DNA of 64,000 bases from Acidobacteriota bacterium. Its GTDB lineage: Bacteria; Acidobacteriota; Thermoanaerobaculia; Multivoradales; JBCCEF01. The stretch covers positions 1 through 64,000 of the forward strand of contig JBCCEF010000005.1 in NCBI GenBank assembly GCA_039030395.1. Direction: 5' to 3'. Positions within the stretch are counted from its first letter, which is position 1; every line of letters starts with the position of its first letter. The notes beneath the pieces are model-generated. The model was given only the letters and a program-made list of their open reading frames with translations, was not told the DNA's origin and did not search any database. Both the position numbers and the translations under genes were made by a program. This document shows, in pieces, positions 35,400-44,642 of this stretch.

Positions 35400-36872
35400 T
35401 TATTTATTGCATTTTATTCTCATGGTTTTGACTTCGCTGCCGGCCCCGGCGGGATCCAGAAAGAACATCTGTAGGCGGGCCTCGGAGCCCCAGGAGACGT
35501 TACGTTCGATCAGCACACCTTCGGTTCCCACATCGAAGTGGTAGTGGGAATAGATCGTCTCCGCAGAGGCGCCGTCACTCCCCACGGAGACGGAAACCTC
35601 GGTCTCCTCGACGGCGTCTTTCGGTACGGTGGGGAGCCGGAAGAGCCAGCGCGGATCGCGCTCGATCGGTCGTTTTTCCCCGGCCGGAGTGCCGGCGAAG
35701 AGCGTGATGCCGTCCTCCCCGGCGGCCAGGAGATCGGGGATGCCGTCGCCGGTCAGGTCCATGCCGTAGTGCCAGTCGAGGCTTTGGAAGGGGAGTGCCG
35801 ACCGGCGCTTCTCAGGGCCGAACCGTCCGCCGCCGCGGCCTTCCCAAGTATCCACCAGCAGTTCTTTGCCGCCCAGTCCCTTGGCGTGGATGAGGAGCAG
35901 GTCCTGCCGATCATCGCCGGTCAGCTCGACCAGGTGCGCCTCCGCCCGCTGCCATCGCCGGCTCTCGGTGATCGTCTCGAATTGCGGCCCACCGCCTTCC
36001 CGGGTGCGGTCCGTGCCGAGGTGAAAGATGCGGAGTTTCTGCCGCTCGAAGATGCCCAGTTTGTCGGCCCGGAAGGTGGTGGCGATCAACGCCGGTGCGC
36101 CATCGAGCAGGGTGTAGCGGGCCGTTGCCACGGTCTCCGGGCCCCGGAAGCGGCTCCAGGCCTCCACCCGATTGCCAGCATCGCCCGCTGCCGGCAGGAC
36201 CAGGCTGCGCAACCGGAGATCACCGTGGGCCTCCGGTCCGACGATCCACCGGCCGTCCGGCAAGCGTTGGACCGGAGGCGAGGAGAGGACGATCCCGGTG
36301 GCGCTGCGGCGGGCGCGGGATGGCAGGGCGCGTTCGTCGACGATGCGGCCTGCCCGCTCGATCCGAAGTCGGCCGGCAGTGGCCAGGGGCAGGTCCGGTC
36401 CGCCGCCGGCGAGCAGGCCCGCTCGCTCCATTGCGGCGAGATCGAGGCCCGGTGCCTCGACCCTTCCGTGGCGGCGAGGAAGGACGTCGCCCTCACTCCG
36501 GGCCAGATCGGCGATCGGTCCGAGGGAGGCGAGCCAGCCGTCTCCGCCCACCAGGAGTTCCACGTCGCCGTCGCCGTCGAGGTCGAAGACCGCCAAGGCA
36601 TCGCTCCCTTCGGGCAAGGTGCTGGAGAGCGTCACCGGCGCGTCGGAGAGCCGAGGTGCGAAGAAGTCGATGCGGAGCGCCTCATCGCTGCCGGAGGTCA
36701 GCAGCACCCAGGCCGGCGAAGGGACGCCGGGCACCGCTGGCAGTAGCACGCGGTCGACGCTTCGCCCCGCGATGCTGGTTTCGGTCACCGTCGGTGGGTC
36801 GCCGGTCGCCATGGAAGTCACCGCCAGGGCGGCTACCAGGCCGAGGCAGCGGGAGAAAGGCGCCCGCCTCAT
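35400..36872 (-). CDS. Secreted FG-GAP/VCBS-like propeller protein
   Basis: A 490-residue protein with a signal peptide (MRRAPFSRCLGLVAALAVTS). Beta-propeller units carry FDLDGDGDVELLVGGDGW, LTGDDRQDLLLIHAKG and DLTGDGIPDLLAAGEDG, the Asp-rich calcium loops of FG-GAP repeats. Spacing between repeats is irregular, and the ASPIC domain is absent. Extracytoplasmic, function unknown. The start overlaps the upstream FG-GAP gene by 4 nt, so the pair is co-translated. The final residues (MRIKCNK) come from an AT-rich tract unlike the rest. Confidence 0.8.
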   Translation of the reverse strand: MRRAPFSRCLGLVAALAVTSMATGDPPTVTETSIAGRSVDRVLLPAVPGVPSPAWVLLTSGSDEALRIDFFAPRLSDAPVTLSSTLPEGSDALAVFDLDGDGDVELLVGGDGWLASLGPIADLARSEGDVLPRRHGRVEAPGLDLAAMERAGLLAGGGPDLPLATAGRLRIERAGRIVDERALPSRARRSATGIVLSSPPVQRLPDGRWIVGPEAHGDLRLRSLVLPAAGDAGNRVEAWSRFRGPETVATARYTLLDGAPALIATTFRADKLGIFERQKLRIFHLGTDRTREGGGPQFETITESRRWQRAEAHLVELTGDDRQDLLLIHAKGLGGKELLVDTWEGRGGGRFGPEKRRSALPFQSLDWHYGMDLTGDGIPDLLAAGEDGITLFAGTPAGEKRPIERDPRWLFRLPTVPKDAVEETEVSVSVGSDGASAETIYSHYHFDVGTEGVLIERNVSWGSEARLQMFFLDPAGAGSEVKTMRIKCNK

Positions 36873-38572
36873 GGTTCGACCCTCGCGCGGTAGAGATCGA
36901 GCCGTACCGGCGGGGTGACGCCGGCCTCCCGGGCTTTGAGCGGCTGGATCACGACCAAGTCCGAAGGGTCGTCGCCGTCGAGATCCATCACCTGCACGAG
37001 GCGGAGGTTCTTGGGCTCTTCGGCCAGTCGGAGGGTGACGTCCGGTTTGGCGGGATAGCGGCAGCCCTGACGGCCGAAATGGATGGTGACGTTCCGGCCG
37101 CGGCCCATCTGCACGAAATCCGCCCTGCCGTCGCCGTTGAAGTCACCGGCGAACTGCGATAGCCGGCCGAGTCGAAGATCGTCCAGGTCGAGCTTGAATT
37201 TGCCCGACAGGTCGAGGCCGTCGACCTTGCGAAAGACACCGTTGTCACCCTGGCACCAGAGATGAAAATCGAGGCCGACGCTCAAGGAGCGAGTGGTGAG
37301 GATGCGCACCATTTGAAGCATCGAGAAGTCGACGGTCAAGGTGACCAGGTCGAGGCGACCGTCGCCGTCGAGATCTCGGAAACCGCCCGGCAGCGAAATC
37401 CCTTCCTCGTCATTGCCACCTGCGCCGAAGGCATAGCCTTCGATGGTCAACTCCATATACGGTTCAGAGAGGCGGGCGAAGCCATCGCCGGAGCGGTGAA
37501 AGCGCAGCCGATAGGGCGGTTTCTTGGCCTGTTTCATCTCCTTGCGCATGCCCGCATCGTCGTCCGAGAGATCCTCCTGGGTGACCCATTCGGCCCGTCC
37601 GTCGCCGTCGAGATCTCCGAAGTAGACCGTTTCAGGACGGTCGCCGCCGCTGCTGTCGTCGCCGTCCCGCGGCGGATCTTCGAACGGCCCGAAGAGCGAA
37701 CTGAACCGACCCTCTCCCGCGTTGCGGGCGACGTGCAGACGCCGCCAGCGATCCTGCCCGTCGAGGAGGGTCAAGTCCGGCGCGCCGTCGCCGTCGAGAT
37801 CGCCGACCCGGGGCAGCGGATAGCGCCGAGTGAGGGCGGCGGCGGTCGTCGTCGAGTCGCCCGGCGGTAGCGGTACGCGGTGTGCTGCGGAGGCGCCCTC
37901 CGGCGGACGGAAGGAACCCTCGTCGTTCGAGAGGTGGACGGCCAGCGCTTTCGGCGCGGGCATGATCAAGTCCAGTCGGTCGTCGCCGTCCAGGTCGTGG
38001 AGCAGGTCGAGATCCGGCAAGAAGGCGTCGGTGCCGGCGAGGACCGGCGGATCGTCGACCAGCGGCTCGAAGGTGAGTCCGTCGGGGCTCAAACGCACCG
38101 CCTCGAGCCCCGCGTCGGTCAGCGCCACCAGCGGTGCGCCGGGCGGTCCGGCGGCCAGGCTGAGAACCGACGGAGGCAGCGAGAGAGGATCGGCGCCGGT
38201 GGCGTAGGAGCCGTCTTCGCGGCCGAGGAAGAACCACAGTTCCCGCCGCTCGACCAGCGCCGGCACCACCGTCATCACCTCCATCAGGCCTTCGATCTCG
38301 TCCATCTCGACGGTTTCGGAGACGCTCAGGGAGTCCCAGCGGGTGGCGGCCACCAGAATCGCCAGGTCGCGCACCCCGTCGCCGTTCAGGTCGGTGGGCA
38401 CGATGGCCGCCGGCGCGCCGGGAATTTCGATCTGTCGCGGCTCCAGTCGCACCTTGGAGGCTCCGGCGGGTATGACCGCCACCAGCAGACTGATCGGCAG
38501 CGCCAGAAGGCGCCAGGGAAAACGGCGGTCGGCGGCGCGCGGGCGGTGGGTTGGCGGGGTGAGGTGGGTCAC
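36869..38572 (-). CDS. Secreted FG-GAP/VCBS repeat protein
   Basis: A 567-residue protein. After a basic N-terminus comes a hydrophobic signal (WRLLALPISLLVAVIPAGA), then FG-GAP loops: PTDLNGDGVRDLAILV, LLHDLDGDDRLDLIMP, VGDLDGDGAPDLTLLD, FGDLDGDGRAEWVTQ, FRDLDGDGRLDLVTL and AGDFNGDGRADFVQMG. It forms a calcium-binding propeller outside the cytoplasm. GTG 38572 is chosen as the start, since the open frame back to 38803 has no signal-like sequence. First gene of a two-gene operon. Confidence 0.82.
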   Translation of the reverse strand: MTHLTPPTHRPRAADRRFPWRLLALPISLLVAVIPAGASKVRLEPRQIEIPGAPAAIVPTDLNGDGVRDLAILVAATRWDSLSVSETVEMDEIEGLMEVMTVVPALVERRELWFFLGREDGSYATGADPLSLPPSVLSLAAGPPGAPLVALTDAGLEAVRLSPDGLTFEPLVDDPPVLAGTDAFLPDLDLLHDLDGDDRLDLIMPAPKALAVHLSNDEGSFRPPEGASAAHRVPLPPGDSTTTAAALTRRYPLPRVGDLDGDGAPDLTLLDGQDRWRRLHVARNAGEGRFSSLFGPFEDPPRDGDDSSGGDRPETVYFGDLDGDGRAEWVTQEDLSDDDAGMRKEMKQAKKPPYRLRFHRSGDGFARLSEPYMELTIEGYAFGAGGNDEEGISLPGGFRDLDGDGRLDLVTLTVDFSMLQMVRILTTRSLSVGLDFHLWCQGDNGVFRKVDGLDLSGKFKLDLDDLRLGRLSQFAGDFNGDGRADFVQMGRGRNVTIHFGRQGCRYPAKPDVTLRLAEEPKNLRLVQVMDLDGDDPSDLVVIQPLKAREAGVTPPVRLDLYRARVEP

Positions 38573-38724
38573 GACAATCCTACGAAGGAGCACTCTGGAT
38601 CTTACCGAAAGGGCGAACTTTGAACGGAGCCTTCGAAATTCAGCTTGCGGTGGCGGATAGAATCGGTCCGTTCGCAAACGAATGCCGGCGCAACGGCCGG
38701 CGAGGATCCGATGAGGGAGATGAG

Positions 38725-39894
38725 ATGAGTGAGTCGCCTCTGCTGATGATTCCCGGACCGGTCGAAGTGTCGCCGGCGGTGGCCGCCGCCATGGCCTCGC
38801 CACCGCCCAGCCACCTGGCGCCGGAGCTGGTCGAGGCCTTCGGCTCGGCCCTCGAGAACATGCGCCGGGTGTGGCGGGCGGCGGCGGACGACCAGCCCTT
38901 CGTGCTCGCCGGCGGTGGCACCGCGGCGATGGAGATGGCCGCCGCCAACCTGGTCTCCGAGGGAGACCGGGTGCTGGTGGTCGGCACCGGCTACTTCTCG
39001 GATCGCATGGCGATCATCCTCGGTCGCTACGGTGCCCAGGTGCTGGCCGTCGAAGCGCCGGTGGGCGATGCTCCGGACGGCGAACGGGTACGCCAAGCGC
39101 TCGGCCTCTACGGTGATGTGCGGGTGCTCTTCGCCACCCACGTCGACACCTCGACGGGGGTCCGCATCGATCCCGCGCCGCTCGCCCGGCTAGCCCGGGA
39201 GCGGGGCATCCTGTCGGTCTTCGACGGGGTCTGCGCGACCGGTGGCGAGACCTTCGAGATGGCCGAGTGGGGAGCGGACGTCTACCTTTCAGCCTCCCAG
39301 AAGGCGCTCTCCCTGCCGGCCGGCCTTGCCCTGCAGGTGGTCAGCCGGCGGGCCCTCGAAGGGCGCCGCCGCCGGGCCGGCGCTCCGCCGCTCTATTTCG
39401 ACTGGGAGGTCTGGCGGTCGATCATGGAAGCCTATGAAGAGCGCCGCGGCCGCTATTTTTCCACTCCCGCCACCAACCTGGTGTTGGCCCTCGATGTCGG
39501 CCTGCGGGAAATCCTGGAAGAGGGAATCGAAGAGCGGGTGGCGAAACACCAGCGGGCGTCCGTTGCCCTGCGCGCCGGTTGGCGGGAACTGGGGCTGGCA
39601 CCGGTACCGGTGCGGCCGGACCTGGCGGCCCATACTCTGAGCGCTCTCAATCTGCCGGAGGGGGTGGACAAGTCCCTGGTGGCGGCCATCGGCCGGCTCG
39701 GCGTGTCCGTCGCCGGCGGCCTCCACACGGAGATTGCCGATCGCTACTTCCGGGTGGGCCATATGGGCTACTCGGTGACCCGGCCGGACTGGCTGGCGCG
39801 GGTGGTGGAGACGGTGGGGGAGGCGCTGGTCGAAAAAGGGGTCGAGGTCGACCCCCAGGCGGCGCGCAGAGCGGTGGAAGGCCTGTTTCCTTAG
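38725..39894 (+). CDS. Class V aminotransferase (serine/alanine-glyoxylate type)
   Basis: A 389-residue PLP enzyme. It starts with the typical LLMIPGPVEVSPAVAAAM, has FVLAGGGTAAMEMAAANLV and the Schiff-base lysine in YLSASQKALSLPAGLA (about residue 195). Length and layout match alanine/serine-glyoxylate aminotransferases, which move amino groups between small 2-oxo acids. ATG 38725 has a GAGGGAGA site in front; the frame to 38620 is not needed. The stop TAG overlaps the stop of the convergent isomerase gene (TTAG). Confidence 0.9.
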   Translation: MSESPLLMIPGPVEVSPAVAAAMASPPPSHLAPELVEAFGSALENMRRVWRAAADDQPFVLAGGGTAAMEMAAANLVSEGDRVLVVGTGYFSDRMAIILGRYGAQVLAVEAPVGDAPDGERVRQALGLYGDVRVLFATHVDTSTGVRIDPAPLARLARERGILSVFDGVCATGGETFEMAEWGADVYLSASQKALSLPAGLALQVVSRRALEGRRRRAGAPPLYFDWEVWRSIMEAYEERRGRYFSTPATNLVLALDVGLREILEEGIEERVAKHQRASVALRAGWRELGLAPVPVRPDLAAHTLSALNLPEGVDKSLVAAIGRLGVSVAGGLHTEIADRYFRVGHMGYSVTRPDWLARVVETVGEALVEKGVEVDPQAARRAVEGLFP

Positions 39895-40532
39895 TCCTCG
39901 CTCGCCCTGCCGGCCCCCACTCGCTGCACATGGGTGACGGCGACCGGCTCCAGGAGGAATTGCTTGTCCTCCGGTAGCCGGTGGATGGCCCGCACCACCT
40001 CCATCCCTTCCACCACCTGGCCGAAGGCGGCGAAGCCCTGGCCGTCCGGATTGCGCTGGCCGCCGTAATCGAGTCCCGGCTGATCGCCGATGCAGATGAA
40101 AATCTCCGAGGAGCCGGTGCCCGGTTCGGCCCGCGCCAGGGAAAGGGTGCCGTCGCGGTGCAGGATGCCCGTATCGGCGGTGGTCTCGTGGGCGATCGGC
40201 GGCAGTTCCGAAGGGTGCGGGTCGAAGCCCAGGCCGCCCTGGATCACCGCGATGCGCACCGGGTTGCCCGGCTGGTTGGACGGAGTGACTACGCGATAGA
40301 AATGGGCGTCTCGGTAGCGAGCCTCATCGACGTAGCGCAGAAAATTGCCGCCGGTGATGGGAGCACGCCGGGTGTCGACCTGCAGCACGATCGGGCCCAG
40401 CTCGGTCTCGAACAGCACCCGGGGCAGGTCCTCCTTCGCGGCCGCGTTGGCTGACTCCGGCGACGGCCCGGCGGTGGCACAGGCGAAGCCGGCGGCGAGC
40501 AGGCCGCACAGCAGCAGGGGACGCAGCGTCAC
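39891..40532 (-). CDS. Cyclophilin-type peptidyl-prolyl isomerase lipoprotein
   Basis: A 213-residue protein with a lipoprotein signal (LRPLLLCGLLAAGFAC). The cyclophilin domain shows VLFETELGPIVLQVD, GGNFLRYVDEARYRDAHFYRVV, TLSLARAEPGTGSSEIFICIGDQP and FAAFGQVVEGMEVVRAI. It should catalyse prolyl isomerisation of envelope proteins. GTG 40532 overlaps the stop of phhB (GTGA) and gives a compact signal peptide; the GTG-independent start at 40559 would overlap phhB by 31 nt. Confidence 0.9.
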   Translation of the reverse strand: MTLRPLLLCGLLAAGFACATAGPSPESANAAAKEDLPRVLFETELGPIVLQVDTRRAPITGGNFLRYVDEARYRDAHFYRVVTPSNQPGNPVRIAVIQGGLGFDPHPSELPPIAHETTADTGILHRDGTLSLARAEPGTGSSEIFICIGDQPGLDYGGQRNPDGQGFAAFGQVVEGMEVVRAIHRLPEDKQFLLEPVAVTHVQRVGAGRASED

Positions 40533-40858
40533 GCCAAGCGGTCCGCTTTTGCGGCCCACACGAAATCGCTTTCCGTCAGCCCGTCGATCTTGTGGGTGTA
40601 GATCTTGAGCCGAACCTTGCCCCAGGTGAGGTAGATCTCCGGGTGGTGATCCTGCTCTTCGGCCATCTCGCCGACCCGATGGGTGAAGGCGAGGGCGGAC
40701 ACGAAATCGTCGAACTTGTAGAGCTTTTCCAGGTGGTGCTCGTCCACCAGGTTCCAGCCGCCGTCGAGGCGCTGGTGAAAGTCCTTCAGTTCGTTACCCT
40801 TCAGCGGTGGAATACCCCCTTGGCAGGGCACACAGTTCTTCGAGGCTAGATCACTCAC
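40529..40858 (-). CDS. phhB: Pterin-4a-carbinolamine dehydratase
   Basis: A 109-residue cytoplasmic enzyme that recycles tetrahydrobiopterin-type cofactors. The family motif is clear: EMAEEQDHHPEIYLTWGKV followed by IYTHKIDGLTESDFVWA, giving the paired His residues and the Thr-His of the active site. GTG 40858 is preferred to 40981, because the conserved N-terminus (LASKNCVPCQGGIPPLKG) starts just after it. No phenylalanine hydroxylase is in the window. Coupled to the downstream isomerase gene, with no obvious functional link. Confidence 0.93.
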   Translation of the reverse strand: MSDLASKNCVPCQGGIPPLKGNELKDFHQRLDGGWNLVDEHHLEKLYKFDDFVSALAFTHRVGEMAEEQDHHPEIYLTWGKVRLKIYTHKIDGLTESDFVWAAKADRLA

Positions 40859-40928
40859 GGAGTTTCCTTTCCCTCGGTTTGCGCGTCGTCCTTCGGGAAG
40901 CGAGTTCAGGCTACCATCCGGCGCGGTT

Positions 40929-41588
40929 CTACGAATCGACGAATTTGAGCTGCGAAGACTTCGGAACGTCGAGCACTTCAATCCCGCACTCCTCTTCCAG
41001 GCGGTCGAGCAGCTCGGCCGGTAATTCCTCCTCGCGGCCGCGGCGCCATCCTCGGCGTTCGCCGGCGGCTCCGAAGAGGGCGAGGCCCTCGTCCCCGGCC
41101 GGATCGTGGCGCAGGCGGTAGACGACGCCTTCGAATCTCGCCTCGTGAAGCCGCCCTGCCCACTGCTGTGGCAAGTCGTAGGGAACGATCAGGCCGATCT
41201 CTCCGGTGACGCCGAAGGCTGTCGCCCGGCGCGCCACCAAATCCGCCAGGCGGTGGACCTTGGGAACCCGTAAGCGGCGCATGCGCCGGGCCGCCAGGAA
41301 GGCCCGGCTGACGGCGCCTCCGGCGCGATTCGGGCCGATGACGTCGAGCAGCGCCGCCAGTGGCTCGCGGGCGAGATAGCAAGTGCCGTGCGGCGCTTCG
41401 AGATCAAAGCGGCCGTCGCCGCGGTGGCCGAACCACCACGGGCCGAGGCCCTCGTGGACGATGCGGTAGAGATCATCTTCCGGGGCCAGCGAGCGGGCCG
41501 GAAAGGTCGCGAGATCGGACGGGTCGGAGGGTGGCGCGGTGAGAGAGGGGAGGCGTGACCGCCTCCTCGGCCGGGGTGCCTCGGGCAA
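40929..41588 (-). CDS. RES-domain toxin (NAD+ phosphorylase type)
   Basis: A 219-residue protein. LYRIVHEGLGPWWFGHRGDGRF and GTCYLAREPLAALLDVIG carry the Arg, Glu and Ser positions of the RES domain, named for those residues. Family knowledge: RES toxins deplete NAD+ (for example MbcT by phosphorolysis) and pair with an Xre/MbcA-type antitoxin. The gene begins with TTG, 4 nt after the stop of the partner gene. Start and N-terminal length are uncertain because no ATG or good ribosome site is present; coupled translation is likely. Confidence 0.82.
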   Translation of the reverse strand: MPEAPRPRRRSRLPSLTAPPSDPSDLATFPARSLAPEDDLYRIVHEGLGPWWFGHRGDGRFDLEAPHGTCYLAREPLAALLDVIGPNRAGGAVSRAFLAARRMRRLRVPKVHRLADLVARRATAFGVTGEIGLIVPYDLPQQWAGRLHEARFEGVVYRLRHDPAGDEGLALFGAAGERRGWRRGREEELPAELLDRLEEECGIEVLDVPKSSQLKFVDS

Positions 41589-41592
41589 CGAA

Positions 41593-42144
41593 CTACCGGG
41601 CGTGGCGCCGGGCGGTGTCGCGGGCCAATTCTAGAGCCGTCTCGGTATTGCCGCCGCCGCTCAGCCAGTCGATCACCGAGGCGTCGCCGAGGCTGCCGTG
41701 GGCTGCAACCAGCCAGCCGGCGACGGTCCAGTCGTCGGTGTGCTCCGGATCGAACGCCTGGAGGATCGCCGGCAAACCGGGGAGCACCCGGTGGTCTTCG
41801 CCGAACTGGAAGACCGGGTAGGCCACCACCCCGTCGGCGGTCACAAGGCCGAGGAGGGTGCGCCGCTGCCGCCGGTCGGCGAGGGCCTGGCGGCTGATGC
41901 CGCCACACAGCTCGGCCATCTGTCGGGTGCTGTAAAAGGGGCCCAACAGGTCGTCCCAACGCGAGGGGGCCGGTACCGTTTGCAGCATTCGCCGGGCCAG
42001 ATCCTCCGCCGATCCGATCTCCGCTAGAGAATGGCCCGGCTTGTCCCAAGCCGTCAGGCGCTCCGCGAGGCCCACCCGCAAATGGGAGGTGATGCGGTCG
42101 ATGTAGTCGGTGAGAGGTGCGGGTGCGACGTTCGGATTCGTCAT
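41593..42144 (-). CDS. Xre/MbcA/ParS-type antitoxin of the RES toxin
   Basis: A 183-residue protein upstream of the RES gene. The middle has a helix-turn-helix-like segment (YSTRQMAELCGGISRQALADRR), and the C-terminus fits the toxin-binding ParS-like domain (GLPAILQAFDPEHTDDWTVAGWL, then LGDASVIDWL). It should bind and silence the toxin and repress the operon. ATG 42144 lies 10 nt after a strong -10, so the message is almost leaderless; the TTG at 42192 would start upstream of the promoter and is rejected. Confidence 0.8.
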   Translation of the reverse strand: MTNPNVAPAPLTDYIDRITSHLRVGLAERLTAWDKPGHSLAEIGSAEDLARRMLQTVPAPSRWDDLLGPFYSTRQMAELCGGISRQALADRRQRRTLLGLVTADGVVAYPVFQFGEDHRVLPGLPAILQAFDPEHTDDWTVAGWLVAAHGSLGDASVIDWLSGGGNTETALELARDTARRHAR

Positions 42145-42154
42145 AGCGAACCAC

Positions 42155-42183
42155 ACAATATTGCAATTTGGGGTGGTCGTCAA
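42155..42183 (-). promoter_or_regulatory. Promoter and likely operator of the RES/Xre operon
   Basis: On the - strand TTGACG (42178-42183), exactly 17 bp, then TATTGT (42155-42160). Two overlapping palindromes, CAATATTG (42156-42163) and ATTGCAAT (42160-42167), cover the -10 region and could be the antitoxin-binding operator. Confidence 0.65.
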
Positions 42184-42315
42184 GTGCGTCAAGGTAAGGT
42201 CGTCAAGGGAGTAATTTCCGGCGCGAATTTTGTTGTACCCTTACCCGGCGGGCCTGTCCGGGCCATCCCCGCCGACCCGTCCCCCTACTCATCGGACAAA
42301 AGCAGGAGACACAGC

Positions 42316-43872
42316 ATGAAGATTCTCGATAGCTACGTGTGCGGAGACTGGCACCGGGCGGCGGATGGATTCGCCTCCCTGATCGACCCTTCGACGGAGC
42401 AGGAACTCGCCAAAGCGTCCAGCGCCGGTATCGATTTCGAGCGCGTTCTGGCTCACGCCCGGGAGCTGGGAGGCCCGGCCCTGCGGGCGATGACCTTTGC
42501 CGAGCGCGGCCAGCTCCTGAAGGCGATGGGCAAGGCCCTCAAGGAGCATCGCGACGAGCTGCTGGAACTCTCCGCCCGCTCGAACGGCAGCACCACGCCG
42601 GACGGTTCTTTCGATATCGACGGCGCCGGCGGCACCCTTTCCTACTACGCCTTCGTCGGCAAGAAACTCGGCGACCGCAAGATGCTCACGGACGGCGCCG
42701 GCGTGCAGCTCGCCAGGAGCGAAGGCTTCTGGGGTCAGCACGTGCTGGTGCCGCGGCACGGGGTGGCGGTGCACATCAATGCTTTCAACTTTCCCGCTTG
42801 GGGTTTTGCCGAGAAGGCTGCCTGCGCCCTGCTTGCCGGCATGCCGGTGATCACCAAACCGGCCACCGCCACGGCGCTGGTGGCGGCGCGCTGCGCCGAG
42901 ATTGTGATCGAGGCGGGAATCCTGCCGCCGGGGGCGCTACAGCTCGTTTGCGGCCGCACCGGCAACTTGCTCGACCTGCTCGGGCCGCAGGACGTTCTCG
43001 CTTTCACCGGCTCCGCTGACACTGCCCTGAAGCTGCGTGATCGCGACAACCTGCGCCAGACCAATACCCGCATCAATGTCGAGGCGGACAGTCTCAATGC
43101 GGCGGTGCTGGCGCCGGACCTCGAAGCCGAGACCTTCGACCTGTTCGTGCGCGACGTCGCCCGGGAGATGACCCAGAAGAGCGGCCAGAAGTGCACCGCC
43201 GTGCGCCGCATTCTGGTGCCGACGGAACACCTCGACACGGTGCGGGAACGCCTGGTCGAACGCCTCGATCGGGTGGTCACGGGCGATCCTGCCGCCGAGG
43301 GGGTGAAGATGGGACCGCTGGCTACCGCCAGCCAGCTCGCTGATGCCGAACGCGGTGTGGCGGAGCTGCGGGCCGCCGGGGCGGAAATCGTCTACGGTAC
43401 CGGCAAGCGTGTGGACGGCGCCGGCGCCGATGCCGGCAAGGGCTACTTCTTTGGTCCGACCCTGCTGCTGGCCGATCCGTCGGCCGCCGAGGCGGTCCAT
43501 CGGCGCGAGGTCTTCGCTCCGGTGGCGACGCTTCTGCCCTACGACGGTTCCGCCGCCGAAGCGGCGCGGCTGGTGGCCCTGGGTGGCGGCACCCTGGTGA
43601 CCTCCGCCTACGGTGATGACGAGGCATGGCTGGGGGCTTTTGTGGCCGGCGCCGCCTGCACCACCGGCCGCCTCTACCTCGGCTCGCAGGGCTCCGCGGG
43701 TGATGCCATGGGTTCTGGAGTCGCTTTGCCGCAGTGTCTGCACGGCGGTCCCGGCCGGGCCGGAGGCGGCGAGGAACTGGGCGGTGAGGTGGGCCTGGGG
43801 ATCTACCTCCAGCGGGTGGCCCTGCAGGGTAGCCGAGGCCAGGTCGAGGCATTGGCGGGAGTGGGCGACTGA
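42316..43872 (+). CDS. BoxD/PaaZ-type CoA-semialdehyde dehydrogenase
   Basis: A 518-residue aldehyde dehydrogenase. VAVHINAFNFPAWG (N158), the general base Glu in NVEADSLNAAVL (E256) and the nucleophile in KSGQKCTAVRR (C293) are in place. It follows the PaaZ N-terminal half and BoxD closely, including PALRAMTFAERGQLLKA and LHGGPGRAGGGEELGG, but has no C-terminal hydratase domain. BoxD oxidises 3,4-dehydroadipyl-CoA semialdehyde in aerobic benzoyl-CoA breakdown. No other box or paa genes are in the window, so the pathway is inferred. ATG 42316 follows an AGGAG site. The 233 nt after the stop hold nothing recognised. Confidence 0.85.
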   Translation: MKILDSYVCGDWHRAADGFASLIDPSTEQELAKASSAGIDFERVLAHARELGGPALRAMTFAERGQLLKAMGKALKEHRDELLELSARSNGSTTPDGSFDIDGAGGTLSYYAFVGKKLGDRKMLTDGAGVQLARSEGFWGQHVLVPRHGVAVHINAFNFPAWGFAEKAACALLAGMPVITKPATATALVAARCAEIVIEAGILPPGALQLVCGRTGNLLDLLGPQDVLAFTGSADTALKLRDRDNLRQTNTRINVEADSLNAAVLAPDLEAETFDLFVRDVAREMTQKSGQKCTAVRRILVPTEHLDTVRERLVERLDRVVTGDPAAEGVKMGPLATASQLADAERGVAELRAAGAEIVYGTGKRVDGAGADAGKGYFFGPTLLLADPSAAEAVHRREVFAPVATLLPYDGSAAEAARLVALGGGTLVTSAYGDDEAWLGAFVAGAACTTGRLYLGSQGSAGDAMGSGVALPQCLHGGPGRAGGGEELGGEVGLGIYLQRVALQGSRGQVEALAGVGD

Positions 43873-44105
43873 TCGGCCACCATCCGTACTTTCATCCCGG
43901 CCACCTCCCGGGATGCCGGTAAGTGCGATATGTTCTTCAAGCTCATGCCGACAAGATCGACAGGGCGCCCTTCGTGGCCGCGGCCCTCGCGGCCCTTCGA
44001 GATGGAACGGCGCCCGAGTTTTCATCCCAATCTGAGGGACGTTTCTCGGACGGCTCCGCCGTGGCCGTGAAGCTCACTCTTGTGATCGCGTTTTGAGGAG
44101 GAGTC

Positions 44106-44642
44106 ATGCTTAGCCGATATCCGCAGGAGGCGGCTTTGAGGGACGGTCGCCGGGTGTTGATCCGCCCGTTCACGGAGAACGACACGGACGCCCTCTACGA
44201 GTTCTTCCGTTCGCTACCGGAAGAGACCCGGCGCTTCGCCTGGGACCGCATCGACGACCGTTCCCTGGTCGAGGCGTGGGGCCGCAACCTGGATTACGGC
44301 AAGGCCTTTCCGCTATTGGCGTTCGATGGTGGCAGAGTGGTGGCCGACGCCACCCTGCACCGCCGGGCCGGTGGACCGCTCCGCCTGGTGGGGCGGATCA
44401 AGTGGCTGATCGATCCGGGCTATCGTGCCGAGGGGCTCGGCTCGCTGCTGGTCAACCATTTCATCGACATTGCCCGCGCCAACGGCCTGCGCCACTTGAC
44501 CTGCATGCTCATTTCGGGTCTGGAGGCCGACGCCGTGGCGGTGCTCGAAGGCTTAGGGTTCGAAGCCACCCAGTTCCCGGGCTACGGTACCGACCCGGAC
44601 GGCGACGCCCACGACATGACGAAGATGGTGCTCGCGCTCTAG
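44106..44642 (+). CDS. GNAT-family N-acetyltransferase
   Basis: A 178-residue single-domain acetyltransferase. DGRRVLIRPFTENDTDALYEF opens the fold, and WLIDPGYRAEGLGSLLVNHFIDIARANG is the acetyl-CoA-binding motif; FEATQFPGYGTDPDGDAHDMTKMV closes it. The substrate is unknown; similar proteins acetylate amino acids or small amines. ATG 44106 has GGAGGAG upstream. The stop codon TAG opens composite element D. Confidence 0.87.
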   Translation: MLSRYPQEAALRDGRRVLIRPFTENDTDALYEFFRSLPEETRRFAWDRIDDRSLVEAWGRNLDYGKAFPLLAFDGGRVVADATLHRRAGGPLRLVGRIKWLIDPGYRAEGLGSLLVNHFIDIARANGLRHLTCMLISGLEADAVAVLEGLGFEATQFPGYGTDPDGDAHDMTKMVLAL

